Positions 55,327 through 62,975 of a stretch of 64,000 nucleotides of DNA are shown here, piece after piece; positions within the stretch are counted from its first letter, which is position 1, and every line of letters begins with the position of its first letter. Source of the DNA: Pseudomonas sp. H9 (GTDB lineage Bacteria; Pseudomonadota; Gammaproteobacteria; Pseudomonadales; Pseudomonadaceae); contig NZ_SMOK01000008.1 of the NCBI RefSeq assembly GCF_004353925.1, positions 62,001 through 126,000 on the forward strand, given 5' to 3'. The translations under genes and the position numbers were made by a program. The notes under the pieces were generated by a model that saw only the letters and a list, made by a program, of their open reading frames with translations, had not been told where the DNA came from and did not search any database.

Positions 55327-55809
55327 TCAGGTGCGCTCGAGCGCGTTGACCAGGTCGTGGAAGGCTTCGCGGTTGGAGTCGTTCAGGCCCATGAGAATCT
55401 TGTGCGCCTCCAGCACCTTGGAGCGCACCACATCTTCGTTCTGGTCCTGGGAAGGCAGATCGGTCAGGCACTCCGGGCATGGAATCGGCCGATCAACGAT
55501 GTTGAACACCTGATCGAAGCCCATCGACTGCAGCAGCCGGGAGATGTCCGGGTTGGTGGTGACCACCGTCGGCAACAGGCCGACCTTCTGGCGCGACAGG
55601 ATCGAGAGCTTGGCCAGCAAGCCCAGGGTGGTGCTGTCGATGCTTTCGGTTTCAGTCAGATCAATGACGATCGCCGAGAAATTCAGCGCCGTGAAGATCT
55701 TTTCGATAGTCGCATCCAACGCCGAACACAAGGTCAGGCGCACTTCGCCGACAAACTTCAGAACGAACGTGCCGCTCTGCTCAGCGAACTGGATTCTTCC
55801 GGTACTCAT
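55327..55809 (-). CDS. rssC: STAS-domain anti-sigma factor antagonist RssC
   Basis: The 160-residue protein has an N-terminal STAS domain (1-105), with the phosphorylatable Ser region IDLTETESIDSTTLGLLAKL at about 50-68, and a C-terminal tail with the RPIPCPECL Cys pair. It is the partner-switch target of the phosphatase RssB encoded just upstream with a four-base overlap (ATGA). Pseudomonas RssB-RssC pairs (P. aeruginosa PA2798-PA2797, as I recall) are linked to control of RpoS or motility/biofilm outputs. HsbA is the closest alternative name; the tal neighbour favours RssC. Confidence 0.85.
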   Translation of the reverse strand: MSTGRIQFAEQSGTFVLKFVGEVRLTLCSALDATIEKIFTALNFSAIVIDLTETESIDSTTLGLLAKLSILSRQKVGLLPTVVTTNPDISRLLQSMGFDQVFNIVDRPIPCPECLTDLPSQDQNEDVVRSKVLEAHKILMGLNDSNREAFHDLVNALERT

Positions 55810-56990
55810 GAAAGGTTCCTGCTCAACACCAATAGGGCGATATCATCCGGCATCTCCCCAAGCGTAGCCAATCCGAATCGTTGGCGCAGCCCATCCAGGC
55901 TACCACCCGCAGCCTTGACGATTTCAGGCAAGGCCGCCTCTTTATCTTTGAGCGTTTCCCCAGGCAAAAGGTCCAGAATGCCATCGGAGAGTAAGGTCAG
56001 GCTGAATTGCGGCGGCAACTCCAGGATATGGTCCTGGTAGGTGGCCTCTTCAAATAGCCCGACTGGCAATCCGCGACCTTCCAGGTAACGGCTCTGGCCT
56101 GGGGTATACAGCACTGGCAACGGCAAGTGGCCACCAATGCTGTAGGTCATCAGCCCGGTGTCTTCGTCGATCACACCACCGACCATGGTCACATGCTTGC
56201 CCAGCTTGCAGTTGATCAGGCCACGGTTGATGTGCCCGAGCACTTCCGACGGTTTGAAATCGCGCAACCTGGAGTTGCGCTTGAATTCAAACAGCAAGCG
56301 GGTAGTCATGAACTTCAACAGTACGGTGACGAACGCCGAAGAGGCGCCGTGACCGGAAACATCTGCCAGGTAGAACGCAATGCGTCGCTCATCGACCCGG
56401 AAATAATCGGCAAAGTCGCCCGACAAGTACAACGACGGAATGATCTGGTGCTCGAACGACAGCTCATCCGCCACCCAAGGGCTTTCTGGCAGCATGTTCA
56501 TCTGCACCTGGCGCCCGGCGGTCTGATCTTCCTGCAGCAGGTGCAGGCTGGCTTCCAGTTCGCGGTTGGCGGTTTCGAGCTTTTCGCGGTAACGCTGGTT
56601 TTCCAGCACCAGGCGCGCGCGGTCCAGTGCGCGGCGTACCGAATGCTCCAGCACCGCGAGGTCTTCCAGGGGCTTGATCAGGTAATCCGCAGCGCCCAGA
56701 CGCAACGCTTCTACCGCATCGTTCATCACTCCGGCACCGGACACAACAATCACCGGCAGTTCAGGCGCGCGCTCGGTCACCTGCCGAATCAGCTCAAGAC
56801 CGCCCATTTGCGGCATGCGCAGATCGCAGATCACTAGATCAGGCTGTTCCTGTTCGAAGACCTGCAGGCCCTGCTGGCCATTACCTGCTTGCAGGACACT
56901 GAAACCACTGTCTTCAAGGTAGGCGGCAAGACTTGCACGGACGACGTCGTCGTCATCGATTATCAGCAGCGTCGCACTGGTTTTCTGCAT
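55806..56990 (-). CDS. rssB: Response regulator with PP2C phosphatase output, RssB
   Basis: The 394-residue protein has a receiver domain with phospho-acceptor Asp56 (LVICDLRMPQMGG), a coiled-coil linker (about 125-170), and a PP2C/SpoIIE-type phosphatase domain (FYLADVSGHGASSAF; EMPDDIALLVLSR). When phosphorylated it would dephosphorylate the STAS partner RssC. ATG 56990 (MQKTSATLLI) is chosen by similarity to Pseudomonas RssB; ATG 57041 and GTG 57047 are in frame but none has a clear ribosome site. It overlaps rssC by four bases. Confidence 0.85.
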   Translation of the reverse strand: MQKTSATLLIIDDDDVVRASLAAYLEDSGFSVLQAGNGQQGLQVFEQEQPDLVICDLRMPQMGGLELIRQVTERAPELPVIVVSGAGVMNDAVEALRLGAADYLIKPLEDLAVLEHSVRRALDRARLVLENQRYREKLETANRELEASLHLLQEDQTAGRQVQMNMLPESPWVADELSFEHQIIPSLYLSGDFADYFRVDERRIAFYLADVSGHGASSAFVTVLLKFMTTRLLFEFKRNSRLRDFKPSEVLGHINRGLINCKLGKHVTMVGGVIDEDTGLMTYSIGGHLPLPVLYTPGQSRYLEGRGLPVGLFEEATYQDHILELPPQFSLTLLSDGILDLLPGETLKDKEAALPEIVKAAGGSLDGLRQRFGLATLGEMPDDIALLVLSRNLS

Positions 56991-57390
56991 GTGGGCAAAC
57001 GGCGCCAGAATTAGGTTGGCGTAGGTGGCTCGACAAGGCATGAGCACACGTACTGGATTTTCTTCTAGCCACTCTTATTAGAGTTGTAGGACAGGTCAGG
57101 CTGTCCGGCAACTAGCAGAGGTGCCCTGTAAGGCGCAGACGGTACTCCCATCCGCTGGGGGTTTCAAGGGTGGGCCGATGCTCGCGGCTGCACTTTAGCT
57201 CGGTAAATCACCAGGAGTTATTAGAGTGCTGTTTTCGGTTACTAGCGGGCATATTACTTCAGCGCTACAAATGCAATTAATTAGTATTTACAGGCTGTCA
57301 GCACGGCGACCACGGGACCGGCCCAAAGTAAGCAAAGCCGCTGGTTCCTTTTGCCAAGATGTATAGACCCGACAATCCGTGAGGCACCAT
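56991..57390. other. Long non-coding region upstream of rssB
   Basis: No convincing gene lies in these 400 bases on either strand. Two inverted repeats sit 80-120 bases upstream of the rssB start: ACTCT-TATT-AGAGT (57071-57084) and GGACAG-GTCAGG-CTGTCC (57089-57106). On the minus strand TTGCCG and TACAAC are spaced 17 bases apart across them and may form the rssB promoter. The 57240-57290 part is AT-rich. Confidence 0.4.
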
Positions 57391-57416
57391 AAAAAAGGCG
57401 ACCCGGAGGTCGCCTT
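57391..57416 (-). terminator. Rho-independent terminator of mlaA
   Basis: On the minus strand AAGGCGACC and GGTCGCCTT pair around TCCG and are followed by six T, 17 bases after the mlaA stop. Confidence 0.93.
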
Positions 57417-57432
57417 GATTTTCGCGCAATGA

Positions 57433-58140
57433 TCAGAAGTCGTCTTTGACTTCGCCGTCCTTGACCTTGAACTCGCGGTTCTGCAGGTAGGCGTTGCGGA
57501 TGAACACGTACTTGTCGCCGCTGATCAGCTTCTCAGCCGACAACAGGCTTGCACGGGTATCGACGACATCCACGGCAAGGGCGCTGTTGCGGGTCGGTAC
57601 GTGATCAATGTAGCGGTACGGTTCGGTGTAGGTGTCTGGGTATTTACCGAAGGCATCACGCACGGTGCTTGGGCCGAGCAACGGCAGCATCACGTAAGGA
57701 CCGCTGCTGACACCCCAGTAGCCGAGGGTCTGGCCGAAATCTTCATCGTTACGTTGCAGGCCCATTTTGGTGCCCACATCGAAAAAGCCTGCCAGACCGA
57801 AGGTGGTGTTGAGGATCAGGCGCGCGGTGTCGACACCGGCAGCATGCGGCTTGAGCTGGAGGATGTTGTTGGCCAGGTTGGTGACGTCCCCGATGTTGAG
57901 GAACATGTTGTGAATGCCATCTTCCAGGAACTGCGGGGTGACTGCCTGGTAACCCTTGGCCAGCGGCTTGAGCGCGTAGGTGTCAACAGTATCGTTGAAG
58001 GTGAAGATCGGCCGGTTGACGCTCTCCCATGGATCTTCCTCGGTTGCCGCATAGGCTGCACCCAACGGTGCCAGCAGCAGGCTGGCACAGACACAGGCCT
58101 GGGTCATCCGATTGATCACGCCTGTACCGATCCTACGCAT
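57433..58140 (-). CDS. mlaA: Phospholipid-removing outer-membrane protein MlaA (VacJ)
   Basis: MlaA removes misplaced phospholipids from the outer leaflet and hands them to MlaC. The 235-residue precursor has the family core EDPWESVNRPIFTFNDTVDTYALKPLAKGYQ and LNTTFGLAGFFDVGTKMGL, and QTLGYWGVSSGPYVMLPLLGPS, giving a donut-shaped helical protein. The signal peptide ends GAAYAATEED and no lipobox Cys is seen at the cleavage site, unlike the E. coli lipoprotein. GGAG is seven bases upstream of ATG 58140. The gene is monocistronic. Confidence 0.9.
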   Translation of the reverse strand: MRRIGTGVINRMTQACVCASLLLAPLGAAYAATEEDPWESVNRPIFTFNDTVDTYALKPLAKGYQAVTPQFLEDGIHNMFLNIGDVTNLANNILQLKPHAAGVDTARLILNTTFGLAGFFDVGTKMGLQRNDEDFGQTLGYWGVSSGPYVMLPLLGPSTVRDAFGKYPDTYTEPYRYIDHVPTRNSALAVDVVDTRASLLSAEKLISGDKYVFIRNAYLQNREFKVKDGEVKDDF

Positions 58141-58335
58141 AGAGTTACTCCTCGACAGTCACTGCGCCAGGTACTAAGCACCCGGCGGCAAAAAGGAAAC
58201 AAGTATAAAGGGTCTTCCGCTGATAAACAGCCTGACACAAATGAGGTCACGATTTTGTGAACAACTGTGTTTGCCACCGTCACCAAGGTGTAACAGCCCG
58301 AGTGTAGCCTGCAGGCTATTTTCAGGGACGTTGCC

Positions 58336-58881
58336 ATGCCTGACTCTCCCGCAATCACCGCTTTGCTGTTCGGCCTGCGCGGCTGCCTGGTTGAAGCTGC
58401 CAGCAGTCAGCCCCCACAACCTGCGCCCGGAGCGCTACAAACCCTAGACTGGCTGAATCGGCTACAAGTGCCCTGTGCCTGGGTAGACGAATTGAGTAGC
58501 AGCGACGCTGAACACCTGGCCAGCCCATTGCCGACCTGGCTGAAAGCGCAACACTGCGCGCAAGCGCCCTGGCCGGCACCCGACGCCTGCTGGCAAGCAT
58601 TGATGACCCTCAAAACGCATACCCTCGAAGGCTGTGTGCTGATCAGCAGTGAGCCGCGCCTGCTGCAATCGGGGCTCAACGCCGGGCTGTGGACCATCGG
58701 CCTTGCCCGTTACGGTTTGCATGCTGCCAGCCTCTCACAGCAGCACCAGGAACGCCTGCGTGCCAAGGCAACCCTGCAACTGTTCGCCCTGGGCGTACAC
58801 TCGGTGATTGATCATTTCGATGCGCTGGACGACTGCCTGACTGATATCGGCCAACGTCGCCTGAAGGGCGAAAAACCCTGA
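58336..58881 (+). CDS. Degenerate HAD-like protein (phosphonatase-type fold)
   Basis: The 181-residue protein follows the shape of a HAD phosphatase, but the N-terminal motif reads LLFGLRGCLVEAA where active enzymes have a DxDGTL-type motif, so the nucleophilic Asp is lost. A motif II-like LEGCVLISSEPRLLQSGLNAG, and ALGVHSVIDHFDAL near the C terminus, support the fold. It is likely a pseudoenzyme. AGGGACG precedes ATG 58336. A hypothetical gene at the same place beside mlaA exists in other pseudomonads, as I recall, so it is not a recent decay product. Confidence 0.65.
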   Translation: MPDSPAITALLFGLRGCLVEAASSQPPQPAPGALQTLDWLNRLQVPCAWVDELSSSDAEHLASPLPTWLKAQHCAQAPWPAPDACWQALMTLKTHTLEGCVLISSEPRLLQSGLNAGLWTIGLARYGLHAASLSQQHQERLRAKATLQLFALGVHSVIDHFDALDDCLTDIGQRRLKGEKP

Positions 58882-58943
58882 CACAGGGCCGTTGATCAGG
58901 GTCATGCAAAGCAGCAGACAGTGGATTACTCTAGTAGGCAGGT

Positions 58944-58973
58944 ATGGACCTTTCACCCGCTTTCAAGGTCCAT
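58944..58973. promoter_or_regulatory. Perfect inverted repeat before the DUF4404 gene
   Basis: ATGGACCTT (58944-58952) and AAGGTCCAT (58965-58973) are nine-base perfect arms around a 12-base loop. They lie 31 bases before the DUF4404 start. It could be an operator or an RNA hairpin; no T run follows. Confidence 0.4.
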
Positions 58974-59003
58974 GACTATGCCTATTGATAGAGGGAGATA
59001 CCC

Positions 59004-59267
59004 ATGCCTGCCCGCGAACTGCAAGAGCAACTCAACGCCCTGCGCGAGCAACTGGAGCAAAATCCGCCGCTCTCGCTGGAAGAGCGCGAACACTTGCAAG
59101 AATTGATGCAGCAGATCGAAGCCGAGATCAAACTCGAGGCCGTAACCCCAGACAACAACCTGGTTGACGGCGTCAACCTGGCCGTGGAGCGCTTTGAAGT
59201 CGACCATCCGGGCCTCACCGCGACCCTGCGCAATATTGTCCAAAGCCTGCAAAGCATGGGCATCTGA
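59004..59267 (+). CDS. DUF4404 family small protein
   Basis: The 87-residue protein is a helical, acidic chain: ELQEQLNALREQLEQNPPLS, then EREHLQELMQQIEAEIKLE. It closes with VERFEVDHPGLTATLRNIVQSLQSMGI, the DUF4404 signature. Function unknown; a coiled-coil dimer is likely. GGGAG precedes ATG 59004. A half-REP palindrome follows the stop and probably serves as terminator. Confidence 0.8.
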   Translation: MPARELQEQLNALREQLEQNPPLSLEEREHLQELMQQIEAEIKLEAVTPDNNLVDGVNLAVERFEVDHPGLTATLRNIVQSLQSMGI

Positions 59268-59273
59268 AAAACC

Positions 59274-59295
59274 ATCGCGGGGCACGCCCCGCGAT
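59274..59295. repeat. Truncated REP palindrome
   Basis: ATCGCGGGGC and GCCCCGCGAT are separated by only two bases, a collapsed REP between the DUF4404 stop and the convergent queF stop. It can form a short stable hairpin. Confidence 0.7.
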
Positions 59296-59306
59296 TATCA
59301 CCCTCG

Positions 59307-60137
59307 TTACTGGCGAACCAGGCGCAGGTTCGGCAGGGTCACCACGTCGGTACTGCGATACGGGTTGATGTCCAACCCACCACGGCGCACGTACCGGGCA
59401 TACACCGTCAAGAACTCCGGGTTGAGCAGGCGCTTGAGGTCAAGGTAGATGCGCTCCACACACTGCTCATGGAAATCGGCGTGCTGGCGGAAGCTGATCA
59501 GGTAGGTCAGCAGGCTGCTGTGGTCAAGCGCCGCACCCCGATAATGCACCGTAACGCTGCCCCAGTCCGGCTGACCGGTCACCGGACAGTTGGATTTGAG
59601 CAGGTGGCTGTGCAGTTGCTCTTCAACGATGCGACTGCTGTCACAGCGCAGCAATTCCGGTTGCGGTTGCTCGTAGTTGCTGATGCTGACGTCCAGGTCA
59701 TCAATGCATACGCCCGGCAAGGCAACGACGCCCTGCCCTTCGACTTCGGCCAAGCTACGAATCTGCACAGCCACCGGCTTGCCGGCAGCGTCCGAAAGGT
59801 CTTTGACCAGGCATGCGTGCACAGCAGCAGCGGACTCGAACACGGTCTGGTTCAGTGAGTTCAGGTACAGCTTGAACGACTTGGACTCAATGATATTCGG
59901 CGAGTCGGCGGGAATGGCGAATTCGCCGATGGCCACCACCGGTTTGCCTGATGGCAGCAACCAGGACAGTTCGAAGCAATTCCAGAAGTCGACGCCCTGC
60001 CAAGGCAGCGTCTGGGCGCTGACACCCAGCTCTGCCCATTTGGCAGCACGCGGGATCGGGAACAGCAGTGAAGGGGTGTACGTGGCGATGTATTCGCTGG
60101 ACTTGCCCAGCGGGGAATGTTCGGCGGCGGGATGCAT
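59307..60137 (-). CDS. queF: NADPH-dependent 7-cyano-7-deazaguanine reductase QueF
   Basis: QueF reduces the nitrile preQ0 to preQ1 in queuosine synthesis. The 276-residue length is the long bimodular type. The motif [11 protein letters not shown] (84-94) binds NADPH. The catalytic Cys184 in [13 protein letters not shown] forms the covalent thioimide with preQ0, with Asp191 as proton donor. ATG 60137 opens [16 protein letters not shown]. It follows the cupredoxin gene by 68 bases on the same strand. I see no preQ1 riboswitch upstream. Confidence 0.94.
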   Translation of the reverse strand: MHPAAEHSPLGKSSEYIATYTPSLLFPIPRAAKWAELGVSAQTLPWQGVDFWNCFELSWLLPSGKPVVAIGEFAIPADSPNIIESKSFKLYLNSLNQTVFESAAAVHACLVKDLSDAAGKPVAVQIRSLAEVEGQGVVALPGVCIDDLDVSISNYEQPQPELLRCDSSRIVEEQLHSHLLKSNCPVTGQPDWGSVTVHYRGAALDHSSLLTYLISFRQHADFHEQCVERIYLDLKRLLNPEFLTVYARYVRRGGLDINPYRSTDVVTLPNLRLVRQ

Positions 60138-60205
60138 GGCTCAAACCTGAAGGACGAAATGCGCCTAGTTTATCGGGTTTGCGCCATGCATTGGGGAATC
60201 GCCTG

Positions 60206-60715
60206 TTATTGGCCGATAGTCAGCTTGCCAACCATGCCAGCCTGATAGTGCCCCGGCACGTTGCAGGCGAATTCGATCGGGGTGGACTGGCTGAAGGTCC
60301 AGGTCAATTCACCCTGCTTGCCAGGCTCAACCATCACGGTGTTGGGGTCAGCATGCATCATGCTCGCGCCATGATTCATGGCGCCATGGTTCATACTGCC
60401 GTGGCCCATCGCGGCGTGGTCCATCTGGCCCATCATGGCGGCCATTTGCTTTTGATGCTTGGCATGCATGACCGCATCGCCCAGGCTGAACTCATGCACG
60501 ACCGCACCTTTGTTGATCAGCACGAAGCGCACGGTTTCTCCGGCCTTGACTTGCAAGCTGCGAGGCTCGTAGTACATATCACCCATGACGATTTCGACGG
60601 TACGATCAGCCTTGGCCGCAGGGGCCGGTGCGCCAAAGGCATACGAATTTGCTGGCGACGCCAATGCAGGAAGGCTGGACAGCGCCAAGGTGGCGGCGAA
60701 AAAAAGGTGTTTCAT
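60206..60715 (-). CDS. Copper-binding cupredoxin with Met/His-rich loop
   Basis: The 169-residue precursor has a signal peptide (MKHLFFAATLALSSLPALAS). The mature cupredoxin carries type-1 copper ligands: His74 in VVHEF, Cys151 in FACNVPGHYQAGM, His156 and Met161. An insertion at about 84-121 is rich in Met and His (HQKQMAAMMGQMDHA; GSMNHGAMNHGASMMH) and would bind extra copper. It is probably a periplasmic copper-tolerance protein. A CopR-type box lies upstream and copRS diverge from it, so copper induction is expected. Start ATG 60715 by signal peptide and upstream GGAG. Confidence 0.88.
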   Translation of the reverse strand: MKHLFFAATLALSSLPALASPANSYAFGAPAPAAKADRTVEIVMGDMYYEPRSLQVKAGETVRFVLINKGAVVHEFSLGDAVMHAKHQKQMAAMMGQMDHAAMGHGSMNHGAMNHGASMMHADPNTVMVEPGKQGELTWTFSQSTPIEFACNVPGHYQAGMVGKLTIGQ

Positions 60716-60780
60716 GTCAGGCCTACTCCAGGGTTGCGACGAATCAGGCTTCACTGTAGAAAACCGGCGCTGGCAGCTAC

Positions 60781-60807
60781 CTGACAAAAAGATTACAACT
60801 TTGTCAG
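60781..60807. promoter_or_regulatory. Palindromic CopR-type operator between cupredoxin and copRS genes
   Basis: CTGACAAA (60781-60788) and TTTGTCAG (60800-60807) are perfect inverted arms around an 11-base centre. On the minus strand TGACA-AAGTT-GTAAT fits the TGACA-N5-GTAAT form I recall for the P. aeruginosa CopR box. It lies 65 bases from both the cupredoxin start and the copR start, so it can serve both directions. Confidence 0.75.
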
Positions 60808-60872
60808 CTTAGCCACCTACCCTACCCGACGCGGTATAACCACCCGGCAATCCATGTCCAAGAGCCATCACG

Positions 60873-61553
60873 ATGAAACTGCTAATCGTCGAAGACCAGA
60901 CCAAGACCGGCCACTACCTGTGCCAAGGCTTAAGTGAAGCAGGTTTTGCCACCGAGCTGGCCAGTGACGGTAACACCGGGCAACACCTGGCCCTGACGGG
61001 CGATTACGATCTGTTGATCCTCGATGTCATGCTACCGGGCCGCGATGGCTGGCAAATTCTTCAGGCTGTACGCGCCTCCGGCAGTGAAGTCCCGGTGCTG
61101 TTCCTCACGGCCCGCGATGCCGTGGAAGACCGCGTGCACGGCCTGGAGCTGGGCGCCGATGACTACCTGGTCAAGCCCTTTGCCTTCTCCGAGCTGCTGG
61201 CCCGGGTGCGCAGCCTGCTGCGCCGTGGCAGCAGCCCGGCGCAAGAAACCAGCCTGGGGCTTGCTGACCTGCGCCTGGACCTGATCCGCCGCCGAGTCGA
61301 ACGCAATGGTCAACGCATCGACCTGACCGCCAAGGAATTTGCTCTGCTCGAACTGCTGCTTCGGCGACAAGGCGAAGTGCTGCCCAAGTCGTTGATTGCC
61401 TCCCAGGTCTGGGATATGAATTTCGACAGTGACACCAACGTCATTGAAGTGGCGATTCGTCGCCTGCGCCTGAAAATCGACGACGCTCACGAACACAAAC
61501 TGATCCACACCGTGCGCGGCATGGGTTACGTGCTTGAAGAGCGGGCGGCCTGA
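60873..61553 (+). CDS. copR: Copper-responsive response regulator CopR
   Basis: The 226-residue OmpR-family regulator has a receiver domain with Asp51 ([14 protein letters not shown]) and Lys in [13 protein letters not shown], and a C-terminal winged helix ([34 protein letters not shown]). It belongs to the CusR/CopR/PcoR heavy-metal group. It overlaps copS by one base (TGATG) and diverges from a cupredoxin gene with a CopR-type box between them. P. aeruginosa has the same set. Confidence 0.92.
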   Translation: MKLLIVEDQTKTGHYLCQGLSEAGFATELASDGNTGQHLALTGDYDLLILDVMLPGRDGWQILQAVRASGSEVPVLFLTARDAVEDRVHGLELGADDYLVKPFAFSELLARVRSLLRRGSSPAQETSLGLADLRLDLIRRRVERNGQRIDLTAKEFALLELLLRRQGEVLPKSLIASQVWDMNFDSDTNVIEVAIRRLRLKIDDAHEHKLIHTVRGMGYVLEERAA

Positions 61554-62908
61554 TGCGTCGATTGTCCCTGGGCGGCCGCCTGGCACTGTTGTTTGCTGCA
61601 TGCACCGCCGCAGTGTCACTGACCGCTGGTGTGCTGTTCAGCAACGCCAGCGAACGCCATTTCATCGAGCTCGATCAGCAACTGCTGGAAAGCCGTCTGT
61701 CGCTGTTACGGCAAATGCTCGATGGCGTTCATGATCCAGCCAGCCTCGCCCTGCGCCTGCCAGCGCTACAAACCGAGCTGAGCCACCAGGCCGACCTTGC
61801 CGTGAGGATCCGCGGCAGTGATGGCCAGTTGTGGTTCGACAGCCAGGCCAATTTGCCTGACTCGCCCCAGGTGCCCGGACTGAGCACCGTTCATAGCAGC
61901 AGCGCTGACTACCGTAGCCTGTGCGTCATTCTTGACCATGACGACCCGCGCTCGGCGCAACTAACCCTGTTTCTTGACATCACCCACCACCAGCACTTCT
62001 TGCAGCGCATGCAGCAACTGATCTGGCTGACGGTCGGCCTTTCGGCGTTGGCCACCGCGCTGCTGGGTGCCTGGGCTGCACGCAGTGGGCTGCGCCCGTT
62101 ACGGCAGATGGGTGAAGTGGCGTCGAAAGTCTCGGCACGCTCGTTGACCACACGCCTACCAGCGGGGCAAATGCCGGTGGAACTGGCCGAGCTGGCGCAA
62201 ACCGTGAACGCCATGCTGGAACGGCTCGATGATGCCTTTCAGCGCTTGTCAGCGTTCTCGGCCGACATCGCCCACGAACTGCGCACCCCCCTGTCGAACC
62301 TGCTGACCCACACCCAAGTCACCCTCACCCGCCCCCGTGAGCTGGAGGAATACCGCGAAGCCTTGCACAGCAACCTTGAAGAGCTGCAGTGGATGGCGCA
62401 GTTGGTCAACGACATGCTCTACCTGGCCAAGGCCGATCATGGTCTATTGATGCCCAGCCGCCAGCACTTGAGGCTCGATGAAGAGGCTGACGCCTTGCTG
62501 GAGTATTACGCGCCGCTGGCTGAAGAAGCGGGTGTCGCGTTGCGACGAGAAGGAAAGGCCAAGTTGGAAGGTGACCGCCACATGCTGCGTCGGGCGTTGT
62601 CCAACCTGTTGGACAACGCCTTGCGCTTCACCCCGGCACAGGGCGAGATACGTCTCAGCATCGAGGTACTCGGTGAGCAGGTACGCTTGCAAGTTGCCAA
62701 TACCGGCGAACCCATTGACCCGACCTTGCTGCCGCGGTTGTTCGACCGCTTTTATCGGGCCGATCCGGCGCGACGTGAAGGCAGTAGTGAGCATGCTGGG
62801 CTGGGGTTGGCCATCACACGCTCGATTATCCAAGCCCACGGTGGGCGTATTCGCGCCGAGTCAGCGGGGGGATGGACGCGCTTTGTGATTGACTTGCCGG
62901 CAGCGTGA
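61553..62908 (+). CDS. copS: Copper-sensing histidine kinase CopS
   Basis: The 451-residue heavy-metal sensor kinase (CusS/CopS family) has TM1 (about 8-28), a periplasmic domain of about 125 residues, TM2 (about 155-178) and HAMP. HisKA carries FSADIAHELRTPLSNL, and the HATPase has NLLDNALRFTP and GLGLAITRSIIQAHGG. The periplasmic domain contains several His residues that may bind copper (for example THHQHFLQRM just before TM2). It starts on the last base of the copR stop codon. Confidence 0.92.
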   Translation: MRRLSLGGRLALLFAACTAAVSLTAGVLFSNASERHFIELDQQLLESRLSLLRQMLDGVHDPASLALRLPALQTELSHQADLAVRIRGSDGQLWFDSQANLPDSPQVPGLSTVHSSSADYRSLCVILDHDDPRSAQLTLFLDITHHQHFLQRMQQLIWLTVGLSALATALLGAWAARSGLRPLRQMGEVASKVSARSLTTRLPAGQMPVELAELAQTVNAMLERLDDAFQRLSAFSADIAHELRTPLSNLLTHTQVTLTRPRELEEYREALHSNLEELQWMAQLVNDMLYLAKADHGLLMPSRQHLRLDEEADALLEYYAPLAEEAGVALRREGKAKLEGDRHMLRRALSNLLDNALRFTPAQGEIRLSIEVLGEQVRLQVANTGEPIDPTLLPRLFDRFYRADPARREGSSEHAGLGLAITRSIIQAHGGRIRAESAGGWTRFVIDLPAA

Positions 62909-62916
62909 AGCATTAT

Positions 62917-62968
62917 CGCGGGGCAAGCCCGCTCCCACAGCGGCCGGTGGGAGCGGGCTTGCCCCGCG
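62917..62968. repeat. REP pair between copS and lolC/E
   Basis: Perfect 22-base arms at 62917-62938 and 62947-62968 around an eight-base spacer, lying between convergent gene ends. Confidence 0.92.
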
Positions 62969-62975
62969 CTAGTTT

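Noticed and set aside
60138..60205. A preQ1 riboswitch before queF.
   Set aside because: The 68-base gap lacks the preQ1 aptamer pattern (short GC stem followed by an A-rich tail pairing with the loop).
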